Shown here piece by piece: positions 18,006 through 28,489 of a stretch of 33,117 nucleotides of DNA (within the stretch, counting starts at the first letter, position 1; each line of letters starts with the position of its first letter). The notes under the pieces are model-generated. The model had not been told where the DNA came from, made no database searches, and saw nothing but the letters and a program-made list of their open reading frames with translations. The position numbers and the translations under genes are program-made. This DNA comes from Gammaproteobacteria bacterium (GTDB lineage: Bacteria > Pseudomonadota > Gammaproteobacteria > Steroidobacterales > Steroidobacteraceae). The stretch spans positions 1 through 33,117 of the forward strand of contig JAJPKM010000031.1 in the NCBI GenBank assembly GCA_021323735.1, written 5' to 3'.

Positions 18006-18679
18006 GCCGCGGGAGCCATCAACGCGTTGATGACCTGGCCCATGGCCCGGTAGGCAGGAACGAACAGCCAACCGAACAGACCCAGCACCGACAACCCTAC
18101 CACCAGGGCCATGCCGAGGGGTGCCAGCCTCTCGTAGCGCGCGCCCAACCGCGGCGGCAAAACACCCGCGACCACGCGGCCGCCGTCCAGCGGCGGAATC
18201 GGCAGCAAATTAAAAATCGCCAGCACCCCGTTGGCCACGATACCGGCCTGAGCCATGAGCACGAGCCAATGGTCCAAGGTCGTGCGGCCATTGATGCGGA
18301 TCACTGCGGCCAATATGGCGCACCACAGGAGCGCCATGAAAAGATTTGCCGCGGGTCCGGCCAGGGCCACCATGACGAATGCCAGACGCGGCCGACGCAG
18401 CGAGCCGGTGGCCACCGGCACGGGCTTGGCCCAACCGAATAGCGGCAGTCCGAGCGCAAGGAGCGCTCCGGGAATCACCAGAGTTCCGAGAGGATCGACG
18501 TGGCGCAGCGGGTTGAGGCTCAACCGTCCCAACAACTCAGCGGTACGATCACCGAAATATCTCGCCATCCAGCCATGTGCGACTTCATGCAGCGTGACCG
18601 CAAATAAGACCGGGATTGCCCAGATTGAGACTGTCTTAAGAAACTCAGTTAAAAATCTACTTGAATCCAATGCTTGCAC
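18002..18679 (-). CDS. M50-family membrane zinc metalloprotease (site-2 protease type)
   Basis: A 225-residue integral membrane protein with about five hydrophobic segments. The zinc motif HEVAHG (31-36) lies in the first and NLLPIPPLDGGRV with Asp165 in a later one; together they define M50 proteases that cut inside the membrane. It belongs to the short form without PDZ or CBS domain, common beside trpS in Proteobacteria; its substrate is unknown. The start is GTG 18679, as no ATG precedes the first motif; the ribosome binding site is weak (TAACGG). The stop overlaps trpS (ATGA), so this gene opens the trpS-scpA-scpB-rluB series. Confidence 0.9.
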   Translation of the reverse strand: MQALDSSRFLTEFLKTVSIWAIPVLFAVTLHEVAHGWMARYFGDRTAELLGRLSLNPLRHVDPLGTLVIPGALLALGLPLFGWAKPVPVATGSLRRPRLAFVMVALAGPAANLFMALLWCAILAAVIRINGRTTLDHWLVLMAQAGIVANGVLAIFNLLPIPPLDGGRVVAGVLPPRLGARYERLAPLGMALVVGLSVLGLFGWLFVPAYRAMGQVINALMAPAA

Positions 18680-18726
18680 CCGTTATTAAAAGTAATTACG
18701 AGCTTTGGTGCCCGCATTGCGTAGGT

Positions 18727-18755
18727 ATTATACGGGGAGCGTCGGCGCAAAGGGA
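18727..18755 (-). promoter_or_regulatory. Candidate promoter of the M50 protease-trpS-scpAB series
   Basis: A perfect TATAAT on the minus strand (18732-18727) lies about 48 bases before the GTG start and overlaps the yciO stop codon. The -35 region (17-base spacing) reads TCCCTT and is poor, so the promoter may need an activator or may be weak. Confidence 0.4.
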
Positions 18756-19363
18756 CTGACATCGCCGCGCCCTGCTCGCACCACGATGGCACGGTCGCCC
18801 GATAGATCGACTACCGAGGTCGGCGTCAGGCCGCAATTGCCGCCGTCCAAGACCATATCGACGCTGTGTTCCAGCCTCTCGAAAATCTCCTTGGCGTCGG
18901 TGCGCGGCAAATCCTCGCCCGGCAGCAGCAGCGTGGAACTCATCACCGGTTCCTGAAGTTCGTGGAGCAGCATGGCGGTGACCGGGTGATCCGGCACCCG
19001 CAATCCAATGGTGCCCCGGCGTTCGTGTTTCAGGCGCCGCGGGGTTTCGCGCGAGGCCTTGAGCAGGAACGTATACGCACCCGGCGTGTGCGCACGCAGC
19101 AGCCGGTACTGCCAGTTGTCCACCATCGCGTACTTGCCCACATCCGTGAGATCGCGGCATACCAACGTGAAATGATGATTGCGGTCCGTTTGACGGATGT
19201 CGCGGATGCGCTCGAGCGCCGCCTTGTCGCCGATATGGCAGCCGAGCGCATAACAGGAATCCGTGGGGTACACGATGACCCCTCCGCGGCGAAGCACTTC
19301 GACCGCTTGGCGAATGTAGCGCCGCTGCGGGGAGACCGGATGCAGTTGCAGGTAGATGCTCAT
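18728..19363 (-). CDS. yciO: YciO-type Sua5/YrdC domain protein
   Basis: The 211-residue protein has the Sua5/YrdC double-stranded-RNA/nucleotide-binding fold (AVEVLRRGGVIVYPTDSCYA, CRDLTDVGKYAMVDN, TPGAYTFLLKA, IGLRVPDHPV, SVVDLSGD). It matches E. coli YciO (206 residues) along its whole length. TsaC/Sua5 relatives make threonylcarbamoyl-AMP for the t6A modification of tRNA; YciO is a paralogue whose cellular role is uncertain. I chose ATG 19363 because it gives the family N-terminus (MSIYLQLHP); longer readings run back across the divergent yciB gene. Only 21 bases separate its ATG from that of yciB. Confidence 0.93.
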   Translation of the reverse strand: MSIYLQLHPVSPQRRYIRQAVEVLRRGGVIVYPTDSCYALGCHIGDKAALERIRDIRQTDRNHHFTLVCRDLTDVGKYAMVDNWQYRLLRAHTPGAYTFLLKASRETPRRLKHERRGTIGLRVPDHPVTAMLLHELQEPVMSSTLLLPGEDLPRTDAKEIFERLEHSVDMVLDGGNCGLTPTSVVDLSGDRAIVVRAGRGDVSPFAPTLPV

Positions 19364-19372
19364 CTCGTCAGC

Positions 19373-19378
19373 TATGAT
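19373..19378 (+). promoter_or_regulatory. Candidate -10 box of yciB, leaderless arrangement
   Basis: TATGAT (5 of 6 matches) ends 6 bases before the ATG at 19385, so transcription would start at the first codon. There is no Shine-Dalgarno sequence in the 21 bases between the divergent start codons. TTGCAG lies 21 bases further upstream, too far for a good -35 box. Confidence 0.3.
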
Positions 19379-19384
19379 ACGCGG

Positions 19385-19963
19385 ATGAGTCAACTCCTCG
19401 AATTGTCCCCGCTGATCGTATTTCTCGTTGCCTTCGAGCTTCTCGGCATCTATTGGGCTACGGCGTCGTTGATGGCGGCCTGCCTGCTGGTGCTGCTGAT
19501 TCATCGCATGAGCACGGGCAAGTTCAAGACCATGCACGTCATTACCGCCGCCGTGGTCGTGATTCTCGGTTCCGCCACGCTGTTGCTGCGCGACGTCCGA
19601 TTCATCCAATGGAAGCCGACGGTATTGCTGGCACTGACGGCGGCGGCGTTTCTGGGCAGCCTAAGGATAGGCAAACAGCCTCTGGTGCGCCGTATGTTCG
19701 AGGGCGTATTCGATGAACCGCTGGCCGTGTCCTCACGTGCTTGGCTCGTCATCAACTGTCTGTGGGCGGCTTGGTTTGCGGCACTTGCGGTCGCGAATAT
19801 CTATGTGGCGCGGAATTTCACCGAAAGCACCTGGGTCCATTTCAAGGTGTACGGAATCACCCCGGCCACGATGATCTTCATGTTGCCCCAGGTGCTTTGG
19901 CTCAGCAGCAAGGCGAAGGGGCCGGCCGGATCGCCCTCGCCGTCGGAACCTTCCGGGTCATGA
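19385..19963 (+). CDS. yciB: Inner membrane protein YciB (septation protein A family)
   Basis: A 192-residue protein with about five membrane segments, starting with LSPLIVFLVAFELLGIYWAT. The conserved family segments FIQWKPTVL, GKQPLVRRMF and the block AWFAALAVANIYVARNFTESTWVHFK are all present. YciB (also called IspZ) is linked to septation, cell envelope integrity and lateral wall elongation in enteric and Shigella studies; its exact activity is not known. The ATG at 19385 gives the family start; any longer reading crosses yciO. It overlaps bolA by four bases (ATGA). Confidence 0.95.
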   Translation: MSQLLELSPLIVFLVAFELLGIYWATASLMAACLLVLLIHRMSTGKFKTMHVITAAVVVILGSATLLLRDVRFIQWKPTVLLALTAAAFLGSLRIGKQPLVRRMFEGVFDEPLAVSSRAWLVINCLWAAWFAALAVANIYVARNFTESTWVHFKVYGITPATMIFMLPQVLWLSSKAKGPAGSPSPSEPSGS

Positions 19964-20235
19964 GCCTGCCCGCTGCCGGCCGCGAGCAGCGGCTGCGTGA
20001 ACGCTTGGAGGCACGCTTCAACCCCGCCGAGCTTGCCGTGGACGATGAGAGTCACTTGCATCATGGCCATGCCGGTGCCGCCTTAGGGCTGAGTCACTTT
20101 CGCGTCCGTATCGTGTCCGAGGCGTTCCGCGGCCTACCGTCCGTTGCCCGGCACCAGCTGGTTTATGCAGCCGTCGCGGATCTCTTGAAGACCGATATTC
20201 ACGCGCTGGCAATCGAGGCCCTGCCGCCCGATTGA
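19960..20235 (+). CDS. bolA: BolA-family protein
   Basis: A short protein of 91 residues with the BolA fold: DDESHLHHGHAGAALGLSHFRVRIVSEAF, then RHQLVYAAVADLL and the ending IHALAIEALPP. BolA proteins pair with monothiol glutaredoxins to bind iron-sulfur clusters and influence morphology and stress responses. The ATG overlaps the yciB stop (ATGA), so the two are coupled. The yciB-bolA-prolyl isomerase order recurs in Xanthomonas-like Gammaproteobacteria. The symbol is by family; I cannot tell BolA from its paralogues by sequence alone beyond this location. Confidence 0.9.
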   Translation: MSLPAAGREQRLRERLEARFNPAELAVDDESHLHHGHAGAALGLSHFRVRIVSEAFRGLPSVARHQLVYAAVADLLKTDIHALAIEALPPD

Positions 20236-20296
20236 TGCCGGCAATCGCTGCCTTATTGACGCCACCGGTCGCCGGCTGAATTGGAGCACCGATGAA

Positions 20297-20315
20297 AATG
20301 CTGCGACGCAGCATT
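20297..20315 (+). terminator. Stem-loop after bolA
   Basis: AATGCTGC and GCAGCATT form a perfect 8-base stem with a 3-base loop, followed by a short pyrimidine run (CTTCC). It lies 61 bases after the bolA stop and fits a weak factor-independent terminator. The rest of the 199-base gap to the next gene holds a candidate promoter and a run of nine T just before the ribosome binding site. Confidence 0.45.
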
Positions 20316-20343
20316 CTTCCCTGTGCGTAGAAACCATCAAAAA

Positions 20344-20373
20344 TTGGTGAGATCCCATTGTTGACGCTAAACT
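20344..20373 (+). promoter_or_regulatory. Candidate promoter of the prolyl isomerase gene
   Basis: TTGGTG (20344-20349) and TAAACT (20368-20373) are 18 bases apart, matching consensus at 3 and 4 of 6 positions. It would give a leader of about 55 bases containing the T9 run at 20412-20420 and the ribosome binding site AGAGGA. Confidence 0.3.
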
Positions 20374-20434
20374 GCCGCCCCCGGGCGCGTCGGCCGTTTG
20401 GCCACAGTCGCTTTTTTTTTGCGTAGAGGACCAA

Positions 20435-21292
20435 ATGAGCCAATTCTTGAGTACACCGTGGATCCGTGTTGCCACCGTGACCGCCTTCGCCGTGTGTGTG
20501 GCGGCCTGCGGAAAGGGCCAGCAGGCGGCAACGTCCGCTGCGACCGACAAGGCCGCCGCGTCGGCGCCCGCACCTGTCGCCACGGTCGACGGCACGCCGA
20601 TCTCGCGCACCGCATATGACATCTACTTGAAGAACCTGCTGCAGGGCCGCCCGACGGAACTGACCACCGAGCAGCGCGGACAGGTGCTGGACGAGATGAT
20701 CAGCATGCAATTGCTGGCCTCGCAGGCGACGAAGGACGCCGTCGACAAGGATGCCGATGTGGCGGCGCGCCTCGAAGTGGTACGCATGCGCGTGTTGGCG
20801 GATTCGGAATCGCAGAAATATTTGAAGGACAAGGAACCGACCGACGCGGAACTCCACTCCGAATACGACACCGACATTGCGGCCATGGATAAGACCGAGT
20901 ATCACGCGCGGCACATCCTCGTTCCGACCAAGGAGCAGGCCGAGCAGATCATCAAGAAGATCAAAGGCGGCGCCAAGTTCGACGAAGTGGCCAAGGCCCA
21001 GTCGACCGACGGATCGAAAGCCAATGGCGGCGACCTCGGTTGGTTCACGCTCACGCGCATGGCCAAACCTTTCGGCGACGCGGTGAAGACTCTGAAAAAG
21101 GGCGAGATGACCCAAGAGCCGGTACAGACGCAATTCGGCTGGCACGTCATCAAGCTGGAAGATACCCGCGAAACCGCGGCCCCGCCGTTTGAACAAGTCA
21201 AGCAGCAGGTCACCAACGGCGTGATCCAGAAGAAGCTTCAGGCGTACGTGGACAGCCTGAAGAAGAACGCGAAGATCGAGAAATCGCTGTAA
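20435..21292 (+). CDS. Peptidyl-prolyl cis-trans isomerase lipoprotein (parvulin / PpiC type)
   Basis: The 285-residue protein has a lipoprotein signal (hydrophobic VATVTAFAVCVAAC, lipobox VAAC with Cys25), followed by an Ala-rich linker, a SurA-like N-terminal helical region (about 45-140) and one parvulin domain (YHARHILVPTKEQAEQII, FDEVAKAQSTDGSKANGGDL, GWFTLTRMAKPFGDAV, QTQFGWHVIKLED). It probably helps fold outer membrane or periplasmic proteins while anchored to a membrane. AGAGGA lies 4 bases before the ATG, a strong ribosome binding site. A strong terminator follows at once. The family also includes EpsD and PrsA-like isomerases; I cannot assign a specific partner. Confidence 0.92.
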   Translation: MSQFLSTPWIRVATVTAFAVCVAACGKGQQAATSAATDKAAASAPAPVATVDGTPISRTAYDIYLKNLLQGRPTELTTEQRGQVLDEMISMQLLASQATKDAVDKDADVAARLEVVRMRVLADSESQKYLKDKEPTDAELHSEYDTDIAAMDKTEYHARHILVPTKEQAEQIIKKIKGGAKFDEVAKAQSTDGSKANGGDLGWFTLTRMAKPFGDAVKTLKKGEMTQEPVQTQFGWHVIKLEDTRETAAPPFEQVKQQVTNGVIQKKLQAYVDSLKKNAKIEKSL

Positions 21293-21305
21293 GCTCAATC
21301 GGACC

Positions 21306-24298
<2,993 letters not shown>

Positions 24299-24308
24299 TG
24301 GAGTTTCG

Positions 24309-27300
24309 CTACATCGCTGCCATGCGCACGGCCTCATCGACATCGACGGATACCAGGCGCGACACGCCCGGCTCGTTCATCGTGACGCCGACGAGTTGCG
24401 ACGCCATCTCCATGGTGCTCTTATTGTGGGTAATAAAAATGAATTGCACGCTGCGCGACATTTCCCGAACGATGTCGCAGAAGCGCCCGACATTGTTCTC
24501 ATCGAGCGGTGCGTCGACTTCGTCCAACAGACAAAACGGCGCGGGGTTCAAGTCGAAAATGGCAAACACCAGAGCGACTGCCGTCAGCGCCTTCTCGCCG
24601 CCGGAAAGCTGGCTGATGGTGCTGTTGCGCTTGCCCGGCGGGCGCGCCATCACCGATACACCGGCCACGGTCGACTCCTCGCCGGTCAATTCCAGGTATG
24701 CATGCCCGCCGCCGAAGAGACGGGGAAATTTCTCCTTCAAGCCTGCGTTCACGCGATCGAAGGTGTCCTGGAAGCGTGTGCGGGTCTCGCGGTCGATTTT
24801 GCGCATCGCCGACTCGAGCGTCTCCAGCGCGTCGGTCAAGTCCTTGCATTGCCGGTCCAAGTACTCCTTACGCTCGGACTGCTCCTTGAACTCTCCGATC
24901 GCCGCCAGATTGACCTGACCCAGGCGTTCGATCTTGCCCTTGGTCTCCTCCAGCTGCGACTCCCAGAGGTCCACCGTGGCGTCCGGCGCGATCTGCGCGG
25001 CCAACACGCCGAACTCATAGTTCGTCGCCGTCAGCTGTTCTGCCACGCCTTCACGGCGCACACGCACCTGTTGGGCCGCCAGACGCGCTTCGTCCAGGCC
25101 GGTGCGCGCCGACTGCAGACGCTGGTCCACCGCCAAACGTTCGGCATCGTGATCGCGCAACAGCGCATCCAATTCGTCGCTGGCTATTCTCGCAGCCCGC
25201 AATTCCGCCTCGACCGCCGCCCGCAGTTCGAGCTCGCGCTCCAGCCGTTGTTGCGCCTCGGCCAGCGGCGCTTCGCCGTCCGCCAATTGGGTGGATAGTT
25301 CCAGCCTGCGAACACTCAAGTCCTCGAGCTGCTTCTCGAGTCGGGCCAAAGTGGTGATCAGCGAGGCGTGCGATGAGCGCCGCGATTCGACCTGCACCGC
25401 GAGGTCGCGGGCGTGCTGTTGAGCCGCTGCAGCGGCCGCGCGCGCATCGCCCAAGGCGGCCCGCAGCTGCTCGCGCTCCTGTTCGAGATCCATGCGCTGC
25501 GGCTCGAGTGCGGCCAGCGCATCGATGGCGGTTTCCATCCGGCCCCGCGACTCGCGCAGTTCACTTTCGCTGCGCGACAGTTCGGCGCGCACGTCGGCGA
25601 GTTCCGTCTCGAGCGCGCGCAAGCGGCGCGCCGCCTCTGCGGTGCGGGCCTGCGCGGAGTCGAATTCGGCGCGCCGATCGAGATGCTCCCGATGCAATCG
25701 ATTCACATCGGTTTGCAGCCGTTCGCGCCGATCTTCGTGGTCGCGGACACGCTCGCGGGTATCCTCCAGCTGCCGCTGGAATTCCTGCGCTTGGTTTTCC
25801 AGTGCGGCTACCTGTCCACGGATCTCCCGCAGAGTCTCCTCGCGTTCGATCACGCCGGTGTGCGGATCTGCGTCGCGCGACACACGCAGCCAATCGTTTG
25901 CCAACCAGATTCCGTCGCGTGTGACCACCGACTCGCCGGCCTTGAGGCGGCCGCGCAGTTTCAATGCCTCGGTCAGGCTCTCTGCCGTATATACCGCGGA
26001 CAGCACCGAGGAGAGCACGCCGGTACCCTGAACTTTGGCTTGCAGCGAGGTGGCGTCGCGCACGGTGGCAGGGCCCTCGGTGCTGACCACCGCCAGGTAA
26101 CCGCCGTCGAAACTCCCCAGGAGGTCCGTGACACTGTCCAAACCGTCGACGCAGACCGCCTCGAGGTAGGAACCCAACACGGTCTCGACGGCACGCTCCC
26201 AGCCCTTGTCCACCCGCAGCTGCTGCGCGACGCGAGGGTGGCGGTCCAGTGACTGGGACTTGAGCCACTGGGTGACCTTGCCCGAGGCCTTGCCCAGCGC
26301 CGCCTGCTGAAGCGCTTCGGTCGATACCTGCTCGCCCTGCGCCTTCTGCAGCCGCGTCCGCAGGGCGTTGAGTGCCTGGCTCTGCTCGCGCTCGCGCTCG
26401 CGCGTGGCCGATATCTCCGTGAGCAGGGATTGCAGCTCGGCGGCGGCGTTCTCGCCCACGGTGCGCGCCGTGTCCGCTCGTTCGGAAAGCGTTTCGAGCG
26501 CCATTGCCGGCTGCAATTGGGCAAGGGCGGTCCGCTCGGTCTCGAGGCGCTGCTGCTGCTGCAACAGCCGCCGCTGTTGGCTCTCGAGCTGTTCGATGCG
26601 GGCCCGCTCGACCTGCGTCTCGCGCTGGCCCGAGGCGACCGCCTGCGCATGCTTGTCCCAAGACTGCTGCCACGATGCCAGCGAGTGTTCGCCGGACTCG
26701 AGCGCCAGCGACGCGACGCGTTCGCGATCGTGAGCCGCGTCGAGCGCCGGAACCATGGTGGACAGTTCCAGCTGCAGCGATTCCAGCTGGACACGATCGA
26801 GCTGGACCACGCGGGCTTGATCGGCGGCTTGTGCATCGATCTGATCCACATCCGAGCGCTGCCTCTGACGCAGTTCGCGCATGTACTCGATGCTCTGCTC
26901 GATCCGCGTCACTTCGGCGCCCGCCTCATAGAAACGCGCTTGAATCGCACTCAAGGCATCGGTCTTCGATGACTGGTCGGCGCGAATTCGTTCGATCCGC
27001 GCCTCGGCTTCGCGCAGATCCGCGAGCACGCTCTGCATGGCGGTCTCGCAGCTCGATGTGGCCGCATCGCGCGCGCCTGCCTCGGCATCCAGACTCTGCA
27101 GGCGCAGGACCAGCAATTCCGCGGACAGCTTGCGTTCATCCTCCTTGAGCGTCTGATAGCGGCGCGCCGTGGCCGCCTGCCGTTGCAGGTGGCGGATCTG
27201 TTTCTCCACCTCTTCGCGCAGATCGTTGAGACGATCCAGGTTTTCGCGGGTGTGGCCGATGCGGCTCTCGGTCTCGCGGCGCCGTTCCTTGTAGCGCGAA

Positions 27301-27809
27301 ATGCCGGCCGCCTCTTCGAGGAACGCGCGCAAATCATCCGGCCGCGCCTCGATGACGCGCGAAATCATCCCTTGCTCGATGATGGCGTAGCTGCGGGTTC
27401 CCAATCCCGTGCCGAGAAACAGCTGGGTGATGTCCTTGCGCCGGACCTTCAGGCCATTGATGAAATAATCCGAACTGCCGTCGCGGCTCACGGCGCGGCG
27501 CAGTGCCACCTCATTGTAGTTCGCATAGGGGCCGCCGATCTTGCCGTCGGAGTTGTCGAATACCAGCTCCACCGATGCATTTCCCAACGGTTTGCGGGAC
27601 GAGGACCCGTTGAAGATCACGTCCGCCATGGATTCGCCGCGCAAGTGCTTCGCGGAGATCTCCCCCATCACCCAGCGAACCGCGTCGATGATGTTGGACT
27701 TTCCGCAGCCGTTGGGGCCGACCACGCCGGTCAGGCTGCTGGGGAAAGTCACCGTCGTCGGATCGACAAACGATTTGAAGCCGGCAATTTTGAGTTTCGT
27801 CAAGCGCAT
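24309..27809 (-). CDS. smc: Chromosome partition protein Smc
   Basis: A 1166-residue condensin ATPase. The N-terminal head has Walker A GPNGCGKS (31-38) and IIDAVRWVMGE; long Arg/Glu/Gln-rich coiled coils follow on both sides of a hinge at about 520-660 (VLGSYLEAVCVDGLDSVTDL, GTGVLSSVLSAVYTA). The C-terminal head carries the signature QLSGGEKALTAVALVFAI and Walker B CLLDEVDAPLDENNVGRF. Length fits the family. It dimerises at the hinge and works with ScpA and ScpB, both encoded in this window. ATG 27809 starts the family sequence MRLTKLKIAGFKSF. It begins the smc-zipA-ligA group. Confidence 0.98.
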   Translation of the reverse strand: MRLTKLKIAGFKSFVDPTTVTFPSSLTGVVGPNGCGKSNIIDAVRWVMGEISAKHLRGESMADVIFNGSSSRKPLGNASVELVFDNSDGKIGGPYANYNEVALRRAVSRDGSSDYFINGLKVRRKDITQLFLGTGLGTRSYAIIEQGMISRVIEARPDDLRAFLEEAAGISRYKERRRETESRIGHTRENLDRLNDLREEVEKQIRHLQRQAATARRYQTLKEDERKLSAELLVLRLQSLDAEAGARDAATSSCETAMQSVLADLREAEARIERIRADQSSKTDALSAIQARFYEAGAEVTRIEQSIEYMRELRQRQRSDVDQIDAQAADQARVVQLDRVQLESLQLELSTMVPALDAAHDRERVASLALESGEHSLASWQQSWDKHAQAVASGQRETQVERARIEQLESQQRRLLQQQQRLETERTALAQLQPAMALETLSERADTARTVGENAAAELQSLLTEISATREREREQSQALNALRTRLQKAQGEQVSTEALQQAALGKASGKVTQWLKSQSLDRHPRVAQQLRVDKGWERAVETVLGSYLEAVCVDGLDSVTDLLGSFDGGYLAVVSTEGPATVRDATSLQAKVQGTGVLSSVLSAVYTAESLTEALKLRGRLKAGESVVTRDGIWLANDWLRVSRDADPHTGVIEREETLREIRGQVAALENQAQEFQRQLEDTRERVRDHEDRRERLQTDVNRLHREHLDRRAEFDSAQARTAEAARRLRALETELADVRAELSRSESELRESRGRMETAIDALAALEPQRMDLEQEREQLRAALGDARAAAAAAQQHARDLAVQVESRRSSHASLITTLARLEKQLEDLSVRRLELSTQLADGEAPLAEAQQRLERELELRAAVEAELRAARIASDELDALLRDHDAERLAVDQRLQSARTGLDEARLAAQQVRVRREGVAEQLTATNYEFGVLAAQIAPDATVDLWESQLEETKGKIERLGQVNLAAIGEFKEQSERKEYLDRQCKDLTDALETLESAMRKIDRETRTRFQDTFDRVNAGLKEKFPRLFGGGHAYLELTGEESTVAGVSVMARPPGKRNSTISQLSGGEKALTAVALVFAIFDLNPAPFCLLDEVDAPLDENNVGRFCDIVREMSRSVQFIFITHNKSTMEMASQLVGVTMNEPGVSRLVSVDVDEAVRMAAM

Positions 27810-27873
27810 TGTTCAGTGACCCTTCGATTCTGCCGGCCTCGACGTGAAGGTCGTGGGCCACAACTTGGCGCGT

Positions 27874-27901
27874 AGTGTAAAGTAAACGTCACACAGGTAA
27901 A
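27874..27901 (-). promoter_or_regulatory. Candidate promoter of smc
   Basis: TTTACC (27901-27896) and TACACT (27879-27874) on the minus strand are 16 bases apart, each matching consensus at 4 of 6 positions. The GTTTAC of the -35 region is repeated once within the spacer. It lies in the 120-base gap shared with divergent queF. Confidence 0.35.
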
Positions 27902-27929
27902 CCCCCGAAGATCGCTCCCTGAAATTGCC

Positions 27930-28316
27930 ATGACCGAATCGAACACGCGCCTCGAGATTTTCAGCAATCCGGCTCCGCAACGGGACTACACCATCCGCAT
28001 GAGCGTTCCGGAATTCAGCTGCCTCTGCCCGAAAACCGGCCAACCGGACTTCGCCACCCTGGAAATCGAATACATACCGAACGAGCGGTGCGTCGAGTTG
28101 AAATCCCTGAAACTGTATATCTGGTCCTTCCGGGATCGCGGTGCATTCCACGAGGCAGTCACCAACGAAATCCTCGAGGATCTGGTGGCGGCGACCGCAC
28201 CGCGTTTTATGCGGATTTTGGCCAAATTCAACGTGCGTGGCGGCATTTACACCAGCGTGATGGCGGAACATCGGGCCTTAGGCTGGGTCCCACCGGCCCC
28301 GGTCACTCTGGCGTAA
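27930..28316 (+). CDS. queF: NADPH-dependent 7-cyano-7-deazaguanine reductase, short form
   Basis: The 128-residue enzyme reduces preQ0 to preQ1 in queuosine synthesis. The nucleophile Cys33 and Asp40 lie in [11 protein letters not shown], and the QueF motif ELKSLKLY is at 56-63. [12 protein letters not shown] and [12 protein letters not shown] complete the T-fold. This is the single-domain form typical of Bacillus; E. coli has a two-domain form of about 280 residues. It is divergent from smc, and no strong ribosome binding site precedes the ATG. I see no preQ1 riboswitch-like sequence upstream. It is followed by dksA on the same strand after 173 bases. Confidence 0.95.
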   Translation: MTESNTRLEIFSNPAPQRDYTIRMSVPEFSCLCPKTGQPDFATLEIEYIPNERCVELKSLKLYIWSFRDRGAFHEAVTNEILEDLVAATAPRFMRILAKFNVRGGIYTSVMAEHRALGWVPPAPVTLA

Positions 28317-28340
28317 CGGCCGCGCGGCGAAATCGGCCTG

Positions 28341-28373
28341 CCGGGGCCTTAGGCTTGGGTCTTAAGGCTCCGG
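28341..28373 (+). terminator. Stem-loop after queF
   Basis: CCGGGGCCTTA (28341-28351) pairs with TAAGGCTCCGG (28363-28373) over 11 bases with one G-U pair and an 11-base loop. It lies between queF and the dksA promoter, where a terminator is expected, but no T run follows, so its action as a terminator is uncertain. Confidence 0.4.
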
Positions 28374-28427
28374 AGGATTTGCTTCCCAATCATAGGGTTA
28401 AGATAAAAATATGTTTCGCCCGCGCTG

Positions 28428-28455
28428 TGTACAGGCCTGCGCGCGTCGGTATAAT
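28428..28455 (+). promoter_or_regulatory. Candidate sigma-70 promoter of dksA
   Basis: TGTACA (28428-28433) and a perfect TATAAT (28450-28455) are 16 bases apart. The mRNA would start near 28462, just before the AGGAGG at 28472-28477. The -10 box lies within a GC-rich stretch (GCGCGTCGG on one side, CGCGCGC on the other), a discriminator type seen in stringently controlled promoters. Confidence 0.6.
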
Positions 28456-28489
28456 CGCGCGCTCTTTCGTTAGGAGGCGGAAAATTCAA

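Noticed and set aside
18006-18071. Longer N-terminus for trpS
   Set aside because: The added 22 residues come from inside the upstream protease gene and do not resemble the family; ATG 18005 overlaps its stop as ATGA.
20401-20420. GGCC-GTTT-GGCC followed by T9 as a terminator
   Set aside because: The stem has only four pairs and eight bases separate it from the T run; the T run lies just before the isomerase ribosome binding site.
20018-21298. Open frame of 426 codons on the minus strand opposite bolA and the isomerase gene
   Set aside because: It runs across two recognisable plus-strand genes, a terminator and a promoter region; no recognisable protein.
27840-27929. preQ1 riboswitch before queF
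   Set aside because: I found neither the short C-rich stem-loop nor the A-rich tail expected of the preQ1-I class; only a divergent promoter region is visible.
28088-28489. Upstream extension of the dksA frame into queF
   Set aside because: It overlaps queF in another frame and the dksA promoter; the ATG at 28490 after AGGAGG is the better start.
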